DNA of 64,000 nucleotides from Lepraria neglecta (taxonomy: Eukaryota; Ascomycota; Lecanoromycetes; Lecanorales; Stereocaulaceae), in NCBI GenBank assembly GCA_033220425.1, contig CM065650.1:620001-684000 (forward strand). The letters run 5' to 3'. Within the stretch, counting starts at the first letter, position 1, and each line of letters begins with the position of its first letter. The notes beneath the pieces were generated by a model that worked only from the letters and a program-made list of their open reading frames with translations, was not told the origin of the DNA and made no database searches. This document shows, piece after piece, positions 1 to 12,178 of this stretch. A program made the position numbers and the translations under genes.

Positions 1-389
1 GACTTGAAATCTGAATGTGACTGCCGATTGGAGTGATTGCACCACCCTACCACAATGAAAAGCCTCTAGGGTCTCCGGGAAAGACAACTGGCTCAGCGCA
101 AATCCGCGATCCCAACAGACCTCCTGCCGTTGTAAAGAGCCGACAGTGCCATATTCATATCAGCCTCTAATCAAGAACGGAAGGAGTACAAGGATCATAG
201 AGCTTCAACTACGTAAGACACATACCCGGCCATGTTGCATTACCTTCATGGGCACCCCAGTGGAGTTCTGGTGACCAATCAGGACCCCCAGCAGTACATA
301 GTCCTCTGGGTGAATAAACAGTGCCGACAAGTTCGGGCGCTCCAACAGATCTCTCCTCATCCGTCGAATGAAAATTACTTTCACCAGAG

Positions 390-1038
390 ATGAACATGTT
401 CACAAGTCATGATAGCAGCTATCTGCATATCCGAGGCAGTTTCCTACTCAAGTTCAGCTACGTCTCCCACCACGAATTCTCCACAAGATCCGTTTCTTAC
501 AGCGAAGTCAGTGGGTCTCATGGGAAATACAAGTACCAAGGGCAACACATCGAGCTAGACCCGGCAGACAGGAAAGCGTTTCGGGCGCAGTGGGCCGCAG
601 ATGATCAAAACTCACGTCCAGACGCGGCATTTTTCAGCACTTCGTTCCTAGCTCCAAGTTTCCACCACATCGACCAAAGTATAAACAAGGAGTGTGAATG
701 ATGATCCTGATCCTTAAGCTATACGTTGGGACCGTCTAGGCCCTTCATTAGCATACAAAAGCCGTGGACACTTGGTAGCAATAACTCATAGAAAGTATTA
801 CGCTCTTGTTCCCAAGGCTACTCTACCGGGAGATTTCATTGTGGTGCTTCATGGCATCAAGGTCCTTTTCGTCATTCGCCGATACCAGATACCTGGATGT
901 GCGGGAGATGGGGAACAGCTTTACCTGCTTATTGGAGCGTGCGAAGTCGATGCCCAGACAAAGTGGTCAGAATTTGAGAAGCACCCTGAGTTGTTGGAAG
1001 AGATCGTACTTGTTCGAGAGGGTGCTAGGCTGTATTAG
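390..1038 (+). pseudogene. Remnant of a HET-domain protein C-terminus
   Basis: The open stretch 772-1038 has no ATG of its own. It reads like the conserved tail of fungal HET (heterokaryon incompatibility) proteins: a YALVPKATLPGD segment, a hydrophobic FIVVLHGIKVLFVIRR strand pair, then a short YLLIGACEVD strand. In intact HET proteins this tail follows an N-terminal HET domain of several hundred residues. No such domain is visible upstream, only the 103-codon frame 390-701, which ends in a stop and may be a degraded neighbouring part. Intact HET proteins trigger cell death on non-self recognition; this piece cannot. The assignment rests on pattern memory of the tail only, so confidence is low. 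Confidence 0.35.
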
Positions 1039-1981
1039 ACTTTGCTGTTGGAAAAAAAAAAACTTCAGACATCTTAGCACGGCCAAAGTGTTGTATAGCA
1101 GAGTCCTCGACATTACTTTAATGCCAGAGTATCCCCGTGGCGAGTGGAGCTGCTGTAGTGTAGGGCCAAAATTTCCATGAGGCTCCCTCAGGTCATCCCG
1201 CACCTCTTGGACTGTCTCTCAGTCAAGTGCGCGTCCAGGAATGCCTGAGCCTCCGTGGCAAAGTTTGTTTCACCAATTCACTGACCATGTACATCTCCTT
1301 GATACCGCTACCCTAGCGAGCGCCGTAGGCCAAGCGATAAGTCCCAGTAAGAGGAATAATGGTAAGTCGGCGAGGAAACGTTGTGAGGTAGACGAAGGCC
1401 GTTGAGTAGAATTCGAGAGGAGATGCCAAGATGAAGCGAGGATGGAGGACTCTGGGGTGTTAGCGACCAACGATGGCGTGGGGGAAAGAAGGTAAGGGAG
1501 CTCGATGAGACGAAGATCGCGTGAAGGCAAAGTGGGTAGCTTGCAGTGTGGTGTGCTGGGCATAGATGGACATTGTTGCGGGGTCTGTTGGTAGGCAGGG
1601 GCCGTCATTCGGGGAGAAAAGAAAGTAGTCGGGGAGCTTTGCTGATTCAGATTCTTAACTTGTATGTAGTATCAGTGTGCTGTAACGTCAGCTTTAGTGT
1701 AGGATCATTAAGCAAGCAAGGGGGAGAGCGAGCACGAGCACAAGCACAAGTTGAGCGAGGGGGGTTGAAAACCGCTACAGCTTAGATATCTGATAGCTAG
1801 TCAAAAAATAAGTACATGAAACCGCATTCTTTAACATCGACGTTCTGTCCTTCCACAGCGCAAGTAAACCCATGCCATTTGTTGAGTACTACCCAATCGG
1901 ACTTCGTAGGATCATTAGTGGTATCAAGTATTAATAAACGATCCCGTATGCCCGATGCCGCTCCTTCATGCGATACACCCT
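1039..1981. other. Gene-free stretch
   Basis: No coding pattern, splice structure or RNA gene was recognised. The open frames on both strands overlap one another and lack domain-like composition. The last part holds the 3' flank of the acetate-transporter-family gene on the minus strand. Confidence 0.5.
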
Positions 1982-3088
1982 CTAAGCGTTCTTGTCGCCG
2001 TCGGGGCTCAACTTGCCTCGAGCCTGCAAGCCCTTCACCGACCAGGGGAAGTGGATGACTGGAAGGATGAAGAAGCTGTGAAGAACCAATTAGCATGTTC
2101 GCTTTGGGAGGCGGAGGGCAATATTTTGCTTACCTGTTCGAGTCGTCGGCAAGACCAGCCAGGGCGTTGTACCAAGCCATGAAGGCAGCGAGAAGAGCGA
2201 AAAAGCCTCCTGCCTTGATGATTGGTGGGTTGGGTGCGCCCATAGCGTCGCGCTTGAGGTAGCCGATGCCGAGCAGCATGAAGGCCATGTCGAGCGCGAA
2301 GAAGAGGGTGAAGAAGGCGACGGTTGATTTGAGCGTGCAGAGCAGCAGGATGAAGGTGAAGATGAACCAGCCCTGGACAGAGCGATGTTAGCAAGAGTCG
2401 CGAGCCATTAGATATAAGTTATAAAGGGTAGATCTTACGATCAGGTAGAGGCCAAATTCGTCAAGGAACTCAGTCGGGGCCACGGTATTGAGACTCGATT
2501 CGATTTGGAAACCGCCCGGGGTGAAGATGATGCCGAAGGAGATCCAAAAGCCGCCGTAGGAGGAGAGCGCAGTAGCACCGAAGGTGTTTCCGACAGCCAT
2601 CTCCCTGTAAGTTCGTCGTTAGCATTGACAATGCATCATGGTATACCGGATCGCTGCGGATAATGCAGGATCACGAGAGAATGTACATACCACATGCCAG
2701 CAAGCAATTGTATCAATCCACCGTAGCCAAACGCGAGACCCACGACCAAATTTGGCGCGCTCAAGCCGCGTGTACCCATATTGATCAAGCCGAGGACGAA
2801 GGTGGTGAGGGCGAAAGCGCAGAGGCCAAGTGGTGCAGGGTTGGCGAATTTACGGTCCTTGACTCCCTTATAGAGACCAGGCTGGAATTCACCACCGAAG
2901 GCGGGTAGACGCTCACCACTGCTGGCGGTGTTTGTGTGAGCGAGAGGGCCATAGCCGAAGCGGGCGGCGGCTTTGGCGGTTTGGTGCTCCTCGTGGGTCA
3001 TCTCGCGGTTCATACCAGCGCCGTTAGTTCCTTTGTTGTAGTCGCCAGAAAGGGTGCCGGTGTGCTCGGTATTGGCGTGGGCGGACAT
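1982..3088 (-). CDS. GPR1/FUN34/YaaH (Ato) family acetate transporter
   Basis: Plasma-membrane protein of the acetate/succinate-proton symporter family (yeast Ato2, Aspergillus AcpA/AlcS). Four exons: 3088-2691, 2604-2439, 2372-2134 and 2075-1982, giving 298 residues, the usual family length. All junctions are GT...AG and keep frame. A hydrophilic N-terminus of about 80 residues precedes the family signature NPAPLGLCAF at the first TM. Six hydrophobic segments follow, with FGYGGLIQLLAGMWE and GNTFGATALSSYGGFW in the middle and a C-terminal HFPWS motif typical of the family. The ATG at 3086-3088 lies just downstream of a TATA element. Alternative members of the family move ammonium or regulate acetate responses, so the exact substrate is inferred. 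Confidence 0.92.
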
Positions 3089-3142
3089 GGTGGGTGAGGT
3101 GAGGTAAGAGCTCGGAAGAAAAGAAGCGGCAGAGGTGGTAGG

Positions 3143-3150
3143 TATATATA
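3143..3150 (-). promoter_or_regulatory. TATA box of the acetate-transporter-family gene
   Basis: A TATATATA run lies 55-62 bp upstream of the minus-strand ATG at 3088, a plausible core promoter distance for a short fungal leader. Confidence 0.5.
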
Positions 3151-4664
3151 TGCAGGTATGATCTTAATAAGGAAGGTGCAGCTGTCTGACATGCAGGAAG
3201 TTAGTAGCACTGGCTGAAACTTGCTGAAGCGAGGAGCGAGGTGGAAGATGGGCGAGGTACGAAAACAATAACAGTCAGCAGACGACGGCGATTCAACTTA
3301 TACAGGCTGTGCGGAGCAACGGAGTGAAGCATTGGCTTTGGGCTTTATCGTCATCATCATAACGCGGAGAAGTTAGAGCTGGGGTAGCCGGGGCCGAGAC
3401 CATTTTGGTGCGTACTGCTTTCGGCATGGTTCGAATGTCTCACAACCTATTGCATTATTGGCAGCTCAAATTCCCCCGCTGGGACTGGAGGTCCAGTGAC
3501 CCTGCAGTTCCACTGCGTTGGGTACCGCTGCCAATGATATTGCAAGCTCGTATGCGGATTGTTCAGCGGAAAAAAAAGCCTCTTATCTTCCTGTTCACAG
3601 AGTAATAGTGTGAGGTGTGTTCTCGATCTCCATTATTGGAGATTGCCATGATTGACGACGAATAGTGGTCAGGTAGCTGGTAAGTTAGTTTGATTAAGTG
3701 GCTTGGCGGCACATCATTTCCCGCTACCCCATGCCGTAATGCTGATCATTATGTAGTTCCCCAGGCTGGTCTTCATCCTTCCTATCCCAATTGGTCGGCG
3801 AAAAGTCCGACGGGTACTCGGCTGCAGTTCTACAATATTAAATATTGTAAAAAGCCTTGGCGGCTCACATTCACACTTCATGCATTCACCACATGCATGG
3901 GAGATGGATTTCGCTTCCCTTCACTGGTGTGTGCTGCAGTCATCAACGCAGGGCGCTCCATAGTCGATTTATGTATGCAATGTCATGCATACGGCAGCTG
4001 AAAAGTACTACCAGCTCCGGCCGTACCACAGTTTCAGAATACGAGCTCGTGAGCCATGTGCGCGAGGATGACATTGCCTCCCAGCGACGGTGAGGTACCC
4101 GGAGTGCAGAAACAAAGGTCAAATGATTGGCTTATTAAAGCCTCTTCTTCCGATGCTATCAACCGCTTCTCTTTATTGGTGCGATGAAAAATGTGTCCTG
4201 CTGCGTTGAAGAACGATCTGAATTTTGGAGAACCCTTGACACTACCTTACTCACAACTAGTTAATTTGATGCGACTTCTGCATGACAAAGCTCCTCTTTT
4301 GCCAATCATGCAACTAAATCGAATCGAATCGCCTGGCATACTCCAAAGGTAGACGAGGCTCTGCACAGGGCATCATGATTGGCTATACAAATATAACCAG
4401 CAATCGCTCCGGCGGAACATCAATGGCTATTTGAGATTCTGAAGCAGCTAAAGTGTTCCTGGGCCCTCAGAACATAGATCCAGATGGCGCTTCTCACTTT
4501 CCGAATGATTGCGGGTCTAAGCCGACTATCGCCAACATCGTCGCCAAATCCTGAGACCGTATCAAGAACGCGCCCTATTCAGAACTGCATAAAAATAGGT
4601 GGTACCCCCATGGAGCTTTCAGCCTATCATTTCAAGACAGCACCTGCCACATTGAACCAACAGA
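3151..4664. other. Intergenic region, no gene recognised
   Basis: About 1.5 kb between a minus-strand and a plus-strand gene, so it probably holds two divergent promoters. Short open frames at 3405-3605, 3690-4093 and 4484-4717 show no domain, signal peptide or splice logic and are treated as chance frames. Confidence 0.5.
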
Positions 4665-5225
4665 ATGTACAGCTTACCTCTCATTCTCCTCCTCTCGTCA
4701 GGCCTTGTCTCATCTAGTCCGTTACTCTCCAGCATCGAACCTCAGCTCTCCACTAGCATGCTCTCTAGCGAGTCACAAAGCCTGAATAGCACCGTTGCTC
4801 AAAGCTTTACACTTGCGAATCAAACTGTCCTCGAAAACAACGGCAGCCAAGCGGCAGCTTTTGGGCCTATCCGCTCCTCAATGCTCGAATCCGAAGTCGC
4901 TACCTTTGGTGTAGATTTCAACTTCCCAACCTTTCCTCTTGACCACTACGGTCCCGGCACACTCTATGATTTCAGTTTTGCTTGCGAATTTGCAAGTGGC
5001 CCAATAAAGGGCAGGCCTGGACACATCGAGACGGTAAGTATTGATGGGAGAGTTACGCAGAGTAGCCCGTCTGAGAACATCAGGAGGGAGGTGCCTCAAA
5101 GGGGCGGAACGGGGCATGTTCCTTTTTACTTGACTAGGTCAATGTGGGTGACGATCAGTGTGTTGCTGAGCCGTAATTATCCTCAGGACTGTCAATTTAT
5201 CCTTTGGAGGATAGCAGCGGAATGA
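4665..5225 (+). CDS. Small secreted protein, unknown function
   Basis: The ATG at 4665 opens a clear signal peptide (MYSLPLILLLSSGLVSSS), then a Ser/Thr- and Asn-rich mature part with several N-x-S/T sites. The last part, GTLYDFSFACEFASGPIKG, holds one of only two cysteines. A strong donor GTAAGTA at 5034 and an acceptor CTCAG ending at 5186 are in phase. Splicing gives exons 4665-5033 and 5187-5225 and a 134-residue protein ending CQFILWRIAAE. Without splicing the same frame also stays open to 5225 (186 residues), so the intron is an inference from its good splice sites. No known family was recognised; it could be an effector-like or wall-associated protein. Confidence 0.6.
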   Translation: MYSLPLILLLSSGLVSSSPLLSSIEPQLSTSMLSSESQSLNSTVAQSFTLANQTVLENNGSQAAAFGPIRSSMLESEVATFGVDFNFPTFPLDHYGPGTLYDFSFACEFASGPIKGRPGHIETVSIDGRVTQSSPSENIRREVPQRGGTGHVPFYLTRSMWVTISVLLSRNYPQDCQFILWRIAAE

Positions 5226-6722
5226 AATTTTCTCTGCATGTCGGCATGGATTTTTTTTTCTTTCGCATAAGCACTTTTGGGTTGGCTTATTACAGTCGTG
5301 AAGCTTGCGAATTGCCTGGGAATGGCCGGAGGGACAATTTGCTGCTTCGAACCTTGGAGGCCGGATTGGAGATGCATGTACAGAGAGCTAGGGGGACGCC
5401 GTGACATGCTCTACGCTTTACTGATAAGGTTACGATGAGGAATCATAAATCTACGTTTCTTGAATGGCTGCCTGATAAAACGATGTTGCATCGAGGGTTT
5501 GAGGCGTGCAAGTTAGACTTAGGGTTTAGGATAGGCTCGTCATCTGAATCATGGAGCATGGAACGCGGAGTACGACTACTGAAGCATATATCCAGACTAT
5601 TCGATCATCATTCTTTGACTTTGCGCTGGAAGAGAGCGGCGGTGAGACATTTGGTGTCAGCCAAGGGCAATCGTTCTTTGCCGCCACTGAAGGATGCATT
5701 GTGTGATGATGAATGCCATTGTTACCTTGTTCGTCCAGAGTCTAGATCACGACCACGAATTCTCAGAAGAAGGCGAACATCTCCCTGATTGCGCAACCCT
5801 CGTCTTATGTATCAGTGACTGTAAGGCGTAGAAATGAGCACGGGGTCATTGTTAGAGTGGAAGAAAGATCCAGATATTGGCGCCGCGTAATGCCTCCAAC
5901 GTTAGCACGGAAAGGGTAATCCCACGCTTGCGCGTCTTCCAATTCGCCCGACGATTGCAGGATTGTGGGAGTTGCCTCGAGTACGTAGACTGCGGGAAAC
6001 AGTGCGGACGACGACTGATTAGTAGAAATGGCCACCAAGCATGCCCGATATTACGTCGATGGCGTGCTGGCACACAAATGCAATAAAAACTCCTCCATGT
6101 GAGGCCTGGAGTTTGCAACAAGCACATCCTGCACACAATTTGGAGACGGTTACGGCCACTACTGTTACAGCTTTTGGATCCCGCTGGTGCATGGCCTTTT
6201 GAATGGGCAAAGCCGAGGCGAACAGCAAACCGCAGCTTGACCATTCTTCAGGGTCGACAAAGGGTTTAAATAGTTCAAGGGAGCCGCGACTGACTAAGCA
6301 AATTTCACATCTCTGATTGGCTAAATCGGGCTTACGCAAACCATATCTTTTCTCCTACGCGCGTCCCTGTCCTCGTGGGACCAGACCCTTCGAAGGCACT
6401 GACCAATTTCAAAGAGATCTCTCTGGTAAGACTCACTTCTCGTCTGATCAAGAGGACTCTTCCTCATCTACACACTAGCATCTCCTGGCTATATCTCTTG
6501 GACCTTTTCCCCTTGCGACGACTAGAAAGGTAGTAGTCGCAATCGATTGTGGCGGGATCGGCAGTGCAACTTGCTGCGGCTGGCGCAAGGGCCATTGGGA
6601 AGACGCCTCGTTCCAGATCGACTTTCTACACCTGGCAACGTCTACAACCCAGCTCTACACTCGTGAGGCATCGCACTGGGAGGAAACGAGGACCTGAGAA
6701 CATAACAATACTCTAAGTAGCG
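5226..6722. other. Intergenic region, possible relics only
   Basis: Open frames at 5435-5788 (+) and 5805-6339 (-, overlapping frames) have no recognisable domain and no consistent exon structure. The last few hundred bases are the pyrimidine-rich promoter and leader of PNG1. Confidence 0.45.
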
Positions 6723-8205
6723 ATGGGCGACTACAACGGCCCTCCTCGCAGGGCACCACCACCGCCCCCTCCGCCACCAAGACCACAGCGAGACTTCAAT
6801 GCAACAGACCTAACTCAGCAATTCGAACAACTTCTACGGACACAGCGATTAAACGCTCTCTCTTCACGATCACGCTCGCGATCTGGCTCTCCAGCACCAA
6901 GCCGACACGCCTCGAACTCCTCACGACCATCTTCACAACCTCAATCTAGACCTCCAACAGACAATCCATCGATACCGCCATCGTACTCGTCATTACGGAA
7001 TCTCCCAAAGATCGCTTCGCCTCCTCAAGATCAAGCCTCGCTCAAATTTCGCAATCTATTAATCACACTCTCCGTCCAACCCACCAAGTACGAGAACCCA
7101 GGGCTGCTGGATGAAGCATTAGCGGTTATCCCGTTAGATCGAATATACGGCGAAGCAGAAGACGAGAGTCAATTACTACAAGCCCAGGCAGCTAGCATTG
7201 GCCCGAATGCGAAGCCTGAATGGGGGTACCAAGACTGTGTTATTCGAGCACTGCTCAAGTAAGTCCGCCCGCTCCTCTCCGTTACGCGATGGCGCCTGAC
7301 CCTTGACATTCAGATGGTTCAAGCGAACATTCTTCCAATACATTAATAACCCACCTTGTCCAGTCTGTACATGCCCCACGGTTGCCCAAGGCATGACCCC
7401 TCCGACGCCGGACGAGGCAGCCCGTGGTGCTGCACGAGTTGAATTATACCGGTGCTCGGCCAGAGACTGCGGAGCTTATGAGCGCTTTCCCAGATATGGT
7501 GATGTGTGGGCATTGCTACAAACAAGAAGAGGCCGTGTTGGAGAGTGGGCCAACTGTTTTAGCATGCTATGTCGGGCCGTTGGTGGCCGCGTGCGATGGG
7601 TATGGAACGCAGAAGACCATGTCTGGACCGAGGTGTACTCGGAGCAACAAAGGCGATGGGTGCACGTCGATGCTTGCGAAGAAGCGTGGGACAATCCAAG
7701 GTTATATACAGAAGGTGAGTACTCTATACAACCCCACGCATCCGATCAACTCTGACGGAGATTGCTAGGCTGGGGCAGAAAGATGTCCTACTGCATCGCC
7801 TTCTCCATCGACGGTGCCACCGATGTAACCCGCCGCTATGTCCGCAACGCTGCCGACCACGGCGCCGACCGCAACAGATGCCCAGAAGAGGTCCTGATGT
7901 TCATCACCAATGAGATCAAACACATGAGACGGGAAACCATGTCAAAGGAGGAGCGAAAAAACCTCATCATTCAGGATGAGCGAGAGGAGAGGGAATTGAG
8001 GGGATACGTGGTCCAGGCTCTTGCAGCGTCGATTGGAAGAATGTTCCCTCCTAATGGAAACGCTGGAGCTGGAGGAGAGATCAAACTGCCTGAGAGAAGG
8101 AGTGGAGCGCAGGCCTGGAGGGAAGCGAGGGGCGCGACAGGCCGGGGGACGAGAGAGGGAGGAAATGGAAACCCGCCAGATCGTCCACCAAGGGAAGGAC
8201 ACTGA
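6723..8205 (+). CDS. png1: PNG1-like transglutaminase-fold protein, probably catalytically inactive
   Basis: Homologue of cytoplasmic peptide:N-glycanase, which deglycosylates misfolded ERAD substrates. Exons 6723-7258, 7314-7714 and 7769-8205 give 457 residues. A proline-rich N-terminus (8 consecutive Pro) and an RS-like segment precede the core. The zinc site shows as CPVCTCPT and, about 30 residues on, CSARDCG. The core then runs [25 protein letters not shown] and [14 protein letters not shown]. The known Cys-His-Asp triad has spacings of 27 and 17 residues. Here His281 and Asp298 keep those spacings, but the Cys position is Val254 ([10 protein letters not shown]). Loss of this Cys is known from filamentous ascomycetes such as Neurospora, where PNG1 is essential for polarity without being an active glycanase. 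The C-terminus is charged and Gly/Arg-rich. Confidence 0.93.
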
Positions 8206-9137
8206 ACGCTACCATTTCTCCTAACAACTTCCTTTACTATTCTTCCAGCGGCACCGGTTGACCTACAGCTGCCTCAGCATGGCCTCCTTGGGCCCAAGTG
8301 TCACCGAATCCACATTCTCGACCAAATGCACCGGCTGCTACAAACTGCTCCATACTTGGGCCGTTCTCATTCCAGGAGTTGGCGTTACATACCCAGTGGC
8401 GTTCGGGCATCACAGCGACATACCAACAGCCAGCATCATTCTTTGTGTATAACACTTTACTTGTTTTATATCCCAACAGCTATCGATTGTCATTCGACCT
8501 TCCTCATGCGAGCTTTGCTATTGTACAGGGTTGTAGCTGGACATTAGCAAGATGTTTCTACATCAGGTTGCGGGGCTAAGCGACCGGAGCTGCATAATGA
8601 TATCTCATGGGTGGTCTCTATCTATACTGGGCTTGATGCGATTAGGACATGAACGGCGGCATGTGCATATGTTTATAGCGAGGATTACAATCAATGATGA
8701 GATCATATCAATTACTACAACTATCCTGTGCCACTTCCAAACATCATCTGTTACACTTCGTAACGCACAAACCCCGTGGAGGGACGAGATTTCAACCTTC
8801 TGGCAGCGCTTGCCAGTTTCGTAAGAGAAATAGCGGGGCAGGGCCGTTGAAGCCGCTGGAGCCGATGCATGATGCTTTGTCAACATGGTTTAAGCTTTCA
8901 CTCTTGGGCTTCGCATATTTGTCAGAGTAAGTATTGAATGAAAAGGGAAGCTTGTTCTCTTTCTTCCCTAAATGATTGATGTTTTCACTTCGATTCCATC
9001 TACGGATCTACTCTGCCTCGAATTCCTTGCAAGCCCAGCTTATATCCACATCTCCACTCTCTCTATTGCGCATATTTCAACTTCCAAGAGCCCTATCAAG
9101 AAGCAAAGCATACGTATTCGCATCGAATCAGAGAACT
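8206..9137. other. Intergenic region, nothing recognised
   Basis: It holds the 3' flank of PNG1 and the promoter of the flavoprotein gene. The short frames at 8237-8930 overlap on both strands and have no domain-like content. Confidence 0.5.
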
Positions 9138-10840
9138 ATGTCTACCGTCAAGCAATATAAGGCCTTGATTTTGGGTTCGGGCCAGGGTGGCACACCCTTG
9201 ACCATGGCTCTCGCGGCTGCTGGACATACGGTTGCGCTGGTTGAGGCGAGCCATATTGGTAAGCTCCTCATCTCTTATAGAAGAGAAGACAAGCCTTCCA
9301 TTATGGTCATGAAACCCTGCTACTTGAACAATCTCTCGTTCGCAAGAGCCATTCCCTTCTAAAGAGACCTTGCATCCATTTCTCGGAGGCTTCAAAGACC
9401 GAGAAAGATTTCGATGCTCAAGAGTATCTATGCCATAATTATGATTCTTACTTCTTCTCTGGAAAAGGGAGCTCCCCTGTCAAGAACGCATGATCAGCTT
9501 TCTTGTTGCCATGTATTTTCTACAAATGGAAGGAGCTACATTTAACCACCTTCCTAGGCGGCACCTGCGTAAACGAAGGCTGCACCCCAACCAAAACCAT
9601 GGTCGCGAGCGCGAAAATTGCGTACTACGCGAAACGACAGGCTGAGTATGGGGTCAAGGAAGCTGGTGAAGTCACGGTAGACATGGCTACAGTGAGGAAG
9701 CGGAAACGAGACATTGTCGACTCTTTCCGAGGAGGGAGTGAAGGGCGCCTAAAAAAAGCCGAGAATGTCACCGTCGTGCGTGGAAAGGCTAGATTCGTTG
9801 GAATGAAGGAGGTGGAAGTCCAGTCGACGAAGGGGGAAACCGAAAGGTTGAAAGCTGAGTGGGTGTTTGTGAATGTGGGGTGCCGTCCTGCTCCTCTGGC
9901 CATACCAGGCGCAGACACCGTGGACATACTGGATTCGACGAGCATCATGGAGCTGGACGTCGTACCCGAACACCTTGTCGTGATAGGAGGAGGTTATGTA
10001 GGCCTCGAGTTCGCACAGATGTTCCGGCGGTTTGGGAGTAAGGTTACTATTGTGCAAAGGGGTGGGCAGTTACTCGGCAGGGAGGACGAGGATATTGCGG
10101 AAGAAGTCAGGAAGGTATTGGAGGAGGATGATGTGGATGTTATGCTAAATTCTCGAGCTGAGAAAGCGGAAAAGATTGACGATGGGAAGGCTAAGCTTGT
10201 TGTCAAGACGGAGAATGGCGAGGACGAGGTGCTGTGCAGTCATATTCTGGCTGCTGCAGGGAGGGTGCCTAATACCAACGATCTTGGGCTGGAGAAGACA
10301 GGAGTAGAGCTCGGGAAGGACGGTTTCGTGAAGGTAAATGAAAAGCTCCAAACGAACGTCGACGGGATCTTTGTCATGGGTGATGTGAAAGGTGGTCCAG
10401 CATTCACACACATCAGCTACGACGACTTCCGCATCCTGAAGGGCAATATCTTGGACAACAGGACCCTTACCACCACAGCGCGTCTGGTACCATACACAGT
10501 CTTCATCGACCCCCAACTCGGCCGCATAGGGCACACCGAAGCCTCCGCCGAAGCCCAAGGCCTCAAATACCGTGTAGCAAAGATGCCAATGGCGCGGGTA
10601 GCGCGCGCGCTGGAGATGGACGAGAGCAGAGGAATGATGAAGGTGCTTGTTGAGGAGGAGGGAAAAGGCGATCAGATATTGGGATGTGCAATTTTGGGAA
10701 TTGATGGGGGGGAGGTTATGAGTATGATTCAGATTGCCGTGATGGGAGGAGTGAAGTGGCAGGCGCTGAGAGATGGGGTTTTTGCGCATCCGTTGTTGGC
10801 GGAGAGTTTGAATAATTTGTTTGGAAGTTTGGAGGGGTAG
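9138..10840 (+). CDS. Class I pyridine nucleotide-disulfide oxidoreductase, mercuric reductase-like
   Basis: FAD- and NAD(P)H-dependent flavoprotein. Exon 1 is 9138-9258 and exon 2 is 9558-10840, giving 467 residues. The 299-nt intron is long for this window. The start ATG gives MSTVKQYKALILGSGQGG, the Rossmann GxGxxG that binds FAD. The redox pair is C44-VNEG-C49 followed by TPTK. A second Rossmann fold, VVIGGGYVGLEFAQMF, binds NAD(P)H, and TNVDGIFVMGD is the second FAD motif. The dimerisation domain ends HPLLAESLNNLF, with the conserved His. It lacks the N-terminal metal-binding domain of bacterial MerA and the C-terminal Cys pair that delivers mercury. Mercury reduction is therefore doubtful, and a general disulfide reductase or transhydrogenase-like role is equally possible. 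Confidence 0.88.
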
Positions 10841-12178
10841 GTTTGGTTTGATGTGCGTGGGCTAGAGAGGTGATGAAGATAATGACTGCTGTCCCAAGGT
10901 TGACATGTGCTGTACGAATTGTTTGGGCGTTTGTATTCCTAAGGTTGACACCAGTTAATTCCGTTTTTTTCTAGCTATTATCAGCGCAAATAATGCCATT
11001 CTCTGCTCTCGTTCCTGGTAGCAAGCGCTATTCGAAACTCCTATCGGGTATCGAACGCCTGAACCACTGCTCAACAACCAGAAAATCTGCTACCAATAGT
11101 GTTCAAGAGACTCCGATTAGCCATCTCTCCTACTTGTAACGTCTGTAAAACTACATTCGAGCTGCTATTATCCAAGTGGAAGTGACGCCCAATTACTTCC
11201 TGTTCCAGAGCTTTAGTATTAATCGAGGCTCGAATGGATTTGCTTGAGGGTCCAATAACGAAGTTTCACGCGCTGGAAGTGGTGGTATTGAGGTAAGTGG
11301 ACTTTGGACTGGCGAAGTTTACGCTCTATGATTGTCATTGGATGACTTGATCGTAGGGAGTAGAATGAAGAGTGGCTTTTGGACTGGCTAAGTTTCTGTC
11401 TAAGATTGTTATTGGATGGCTTGATCGTAGGGAGGAGAGTGGAGAGTGGTACAGTCTGGGCTCTAATATCATTGTTAGGCGTTATATTTATGGTTAGTAA
11501 AGCGGAGAACAGCTGATTTTCTTCTTCGAAACTGGGGTTTGAGAAATGCCTAAGAGTCTGTGAGAGCGGTGATGGAAGGGTTACACTACAATGTGTCGTG
11601 AGCATTGTGGCAAACTATGCATATTGACGCGGGCTAGCCCGTTTTGTAAGGCTATCAAACCAAGTCCGCTACACAATTTGAGTGAAACCCGAGCGGATTC
11701 CCACTGCGCACAAAAGAGCATGGATAAATCATCTGCATGAATGAGCAATAGGCTTGGCGACAATTTTTGGGAGAGTCATGTGAATATCGCGCCAAGAAAT
11801 GTGTCAATAGGACGAAACTCGACACAATAGCATTAGACGCGCAACGCGTAACGCTCAACAGACAATAGCATTCAATCCAGAGAAAAAAAACACCAGCCTT
11901 CCATTTTCGTGTCAATAGCGGATGTCTCCCGCTATATCTCAACACTCGAGCTTCCTTCCTCCACTCAACAACATCTCTCCACTTCCCATCTTCCACTCTG
12001 ATCAGCCGAACATATAAGCTTTGAACCACCACTGTCACATCACAAACCCATACTCCTACCTTGGTTCGACCAATATATTTGTCAGACCATACTTAGTACA
12101 AACACCTTGTATCATTGTGCCATCACTCAGCTTGTTTGTAACACCTACCATTTACTTGTCAAGTTACACACACTCGTC
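10841..12178. other. Intergenic region with a short tandem repeat
   Basis: No gene recognised in about 1.3 kb. It contains the two-copy repeat at 11298-11447. The last 150 bases are CT/CA-rich and look like the leader of the USP-like gene. Confidence 0.5.
11298..11447. repeat. Two-copy tandem repeat, 75-bp unit
   Basis: The unit, carrying TTTGGACTGGC, then ATTGG, then CTTGATCGTAGGGAG, occurs twice head to tail with a 75-bp offset (GGACTGGC begins at 11306 and 11381). The copies differ at several positions, so the duplication is not recent. Confidence 0.8.

Noticed and set aside
1270-1608. 112-codon minus-strand frame
   Set aside because: Low-complexity Pro/Ser/Leu composition, no domain, and overlap with another frame on the plus strand.
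5435-5788. 117-codon plus-strand frame between the secreted gene and PNG1
   Set aside because: No signal peptide, domain or splice context; Arg/Ser-rich in a way typical of chance frames.
9625-10789. Long minus-strand frames under the flavoprotein gene (up to 214 codons)
   Set aside because: They lie wholly inside a gene with clear FAD, NAD and redox motifs on the plus strand, so they are antisense shadows.
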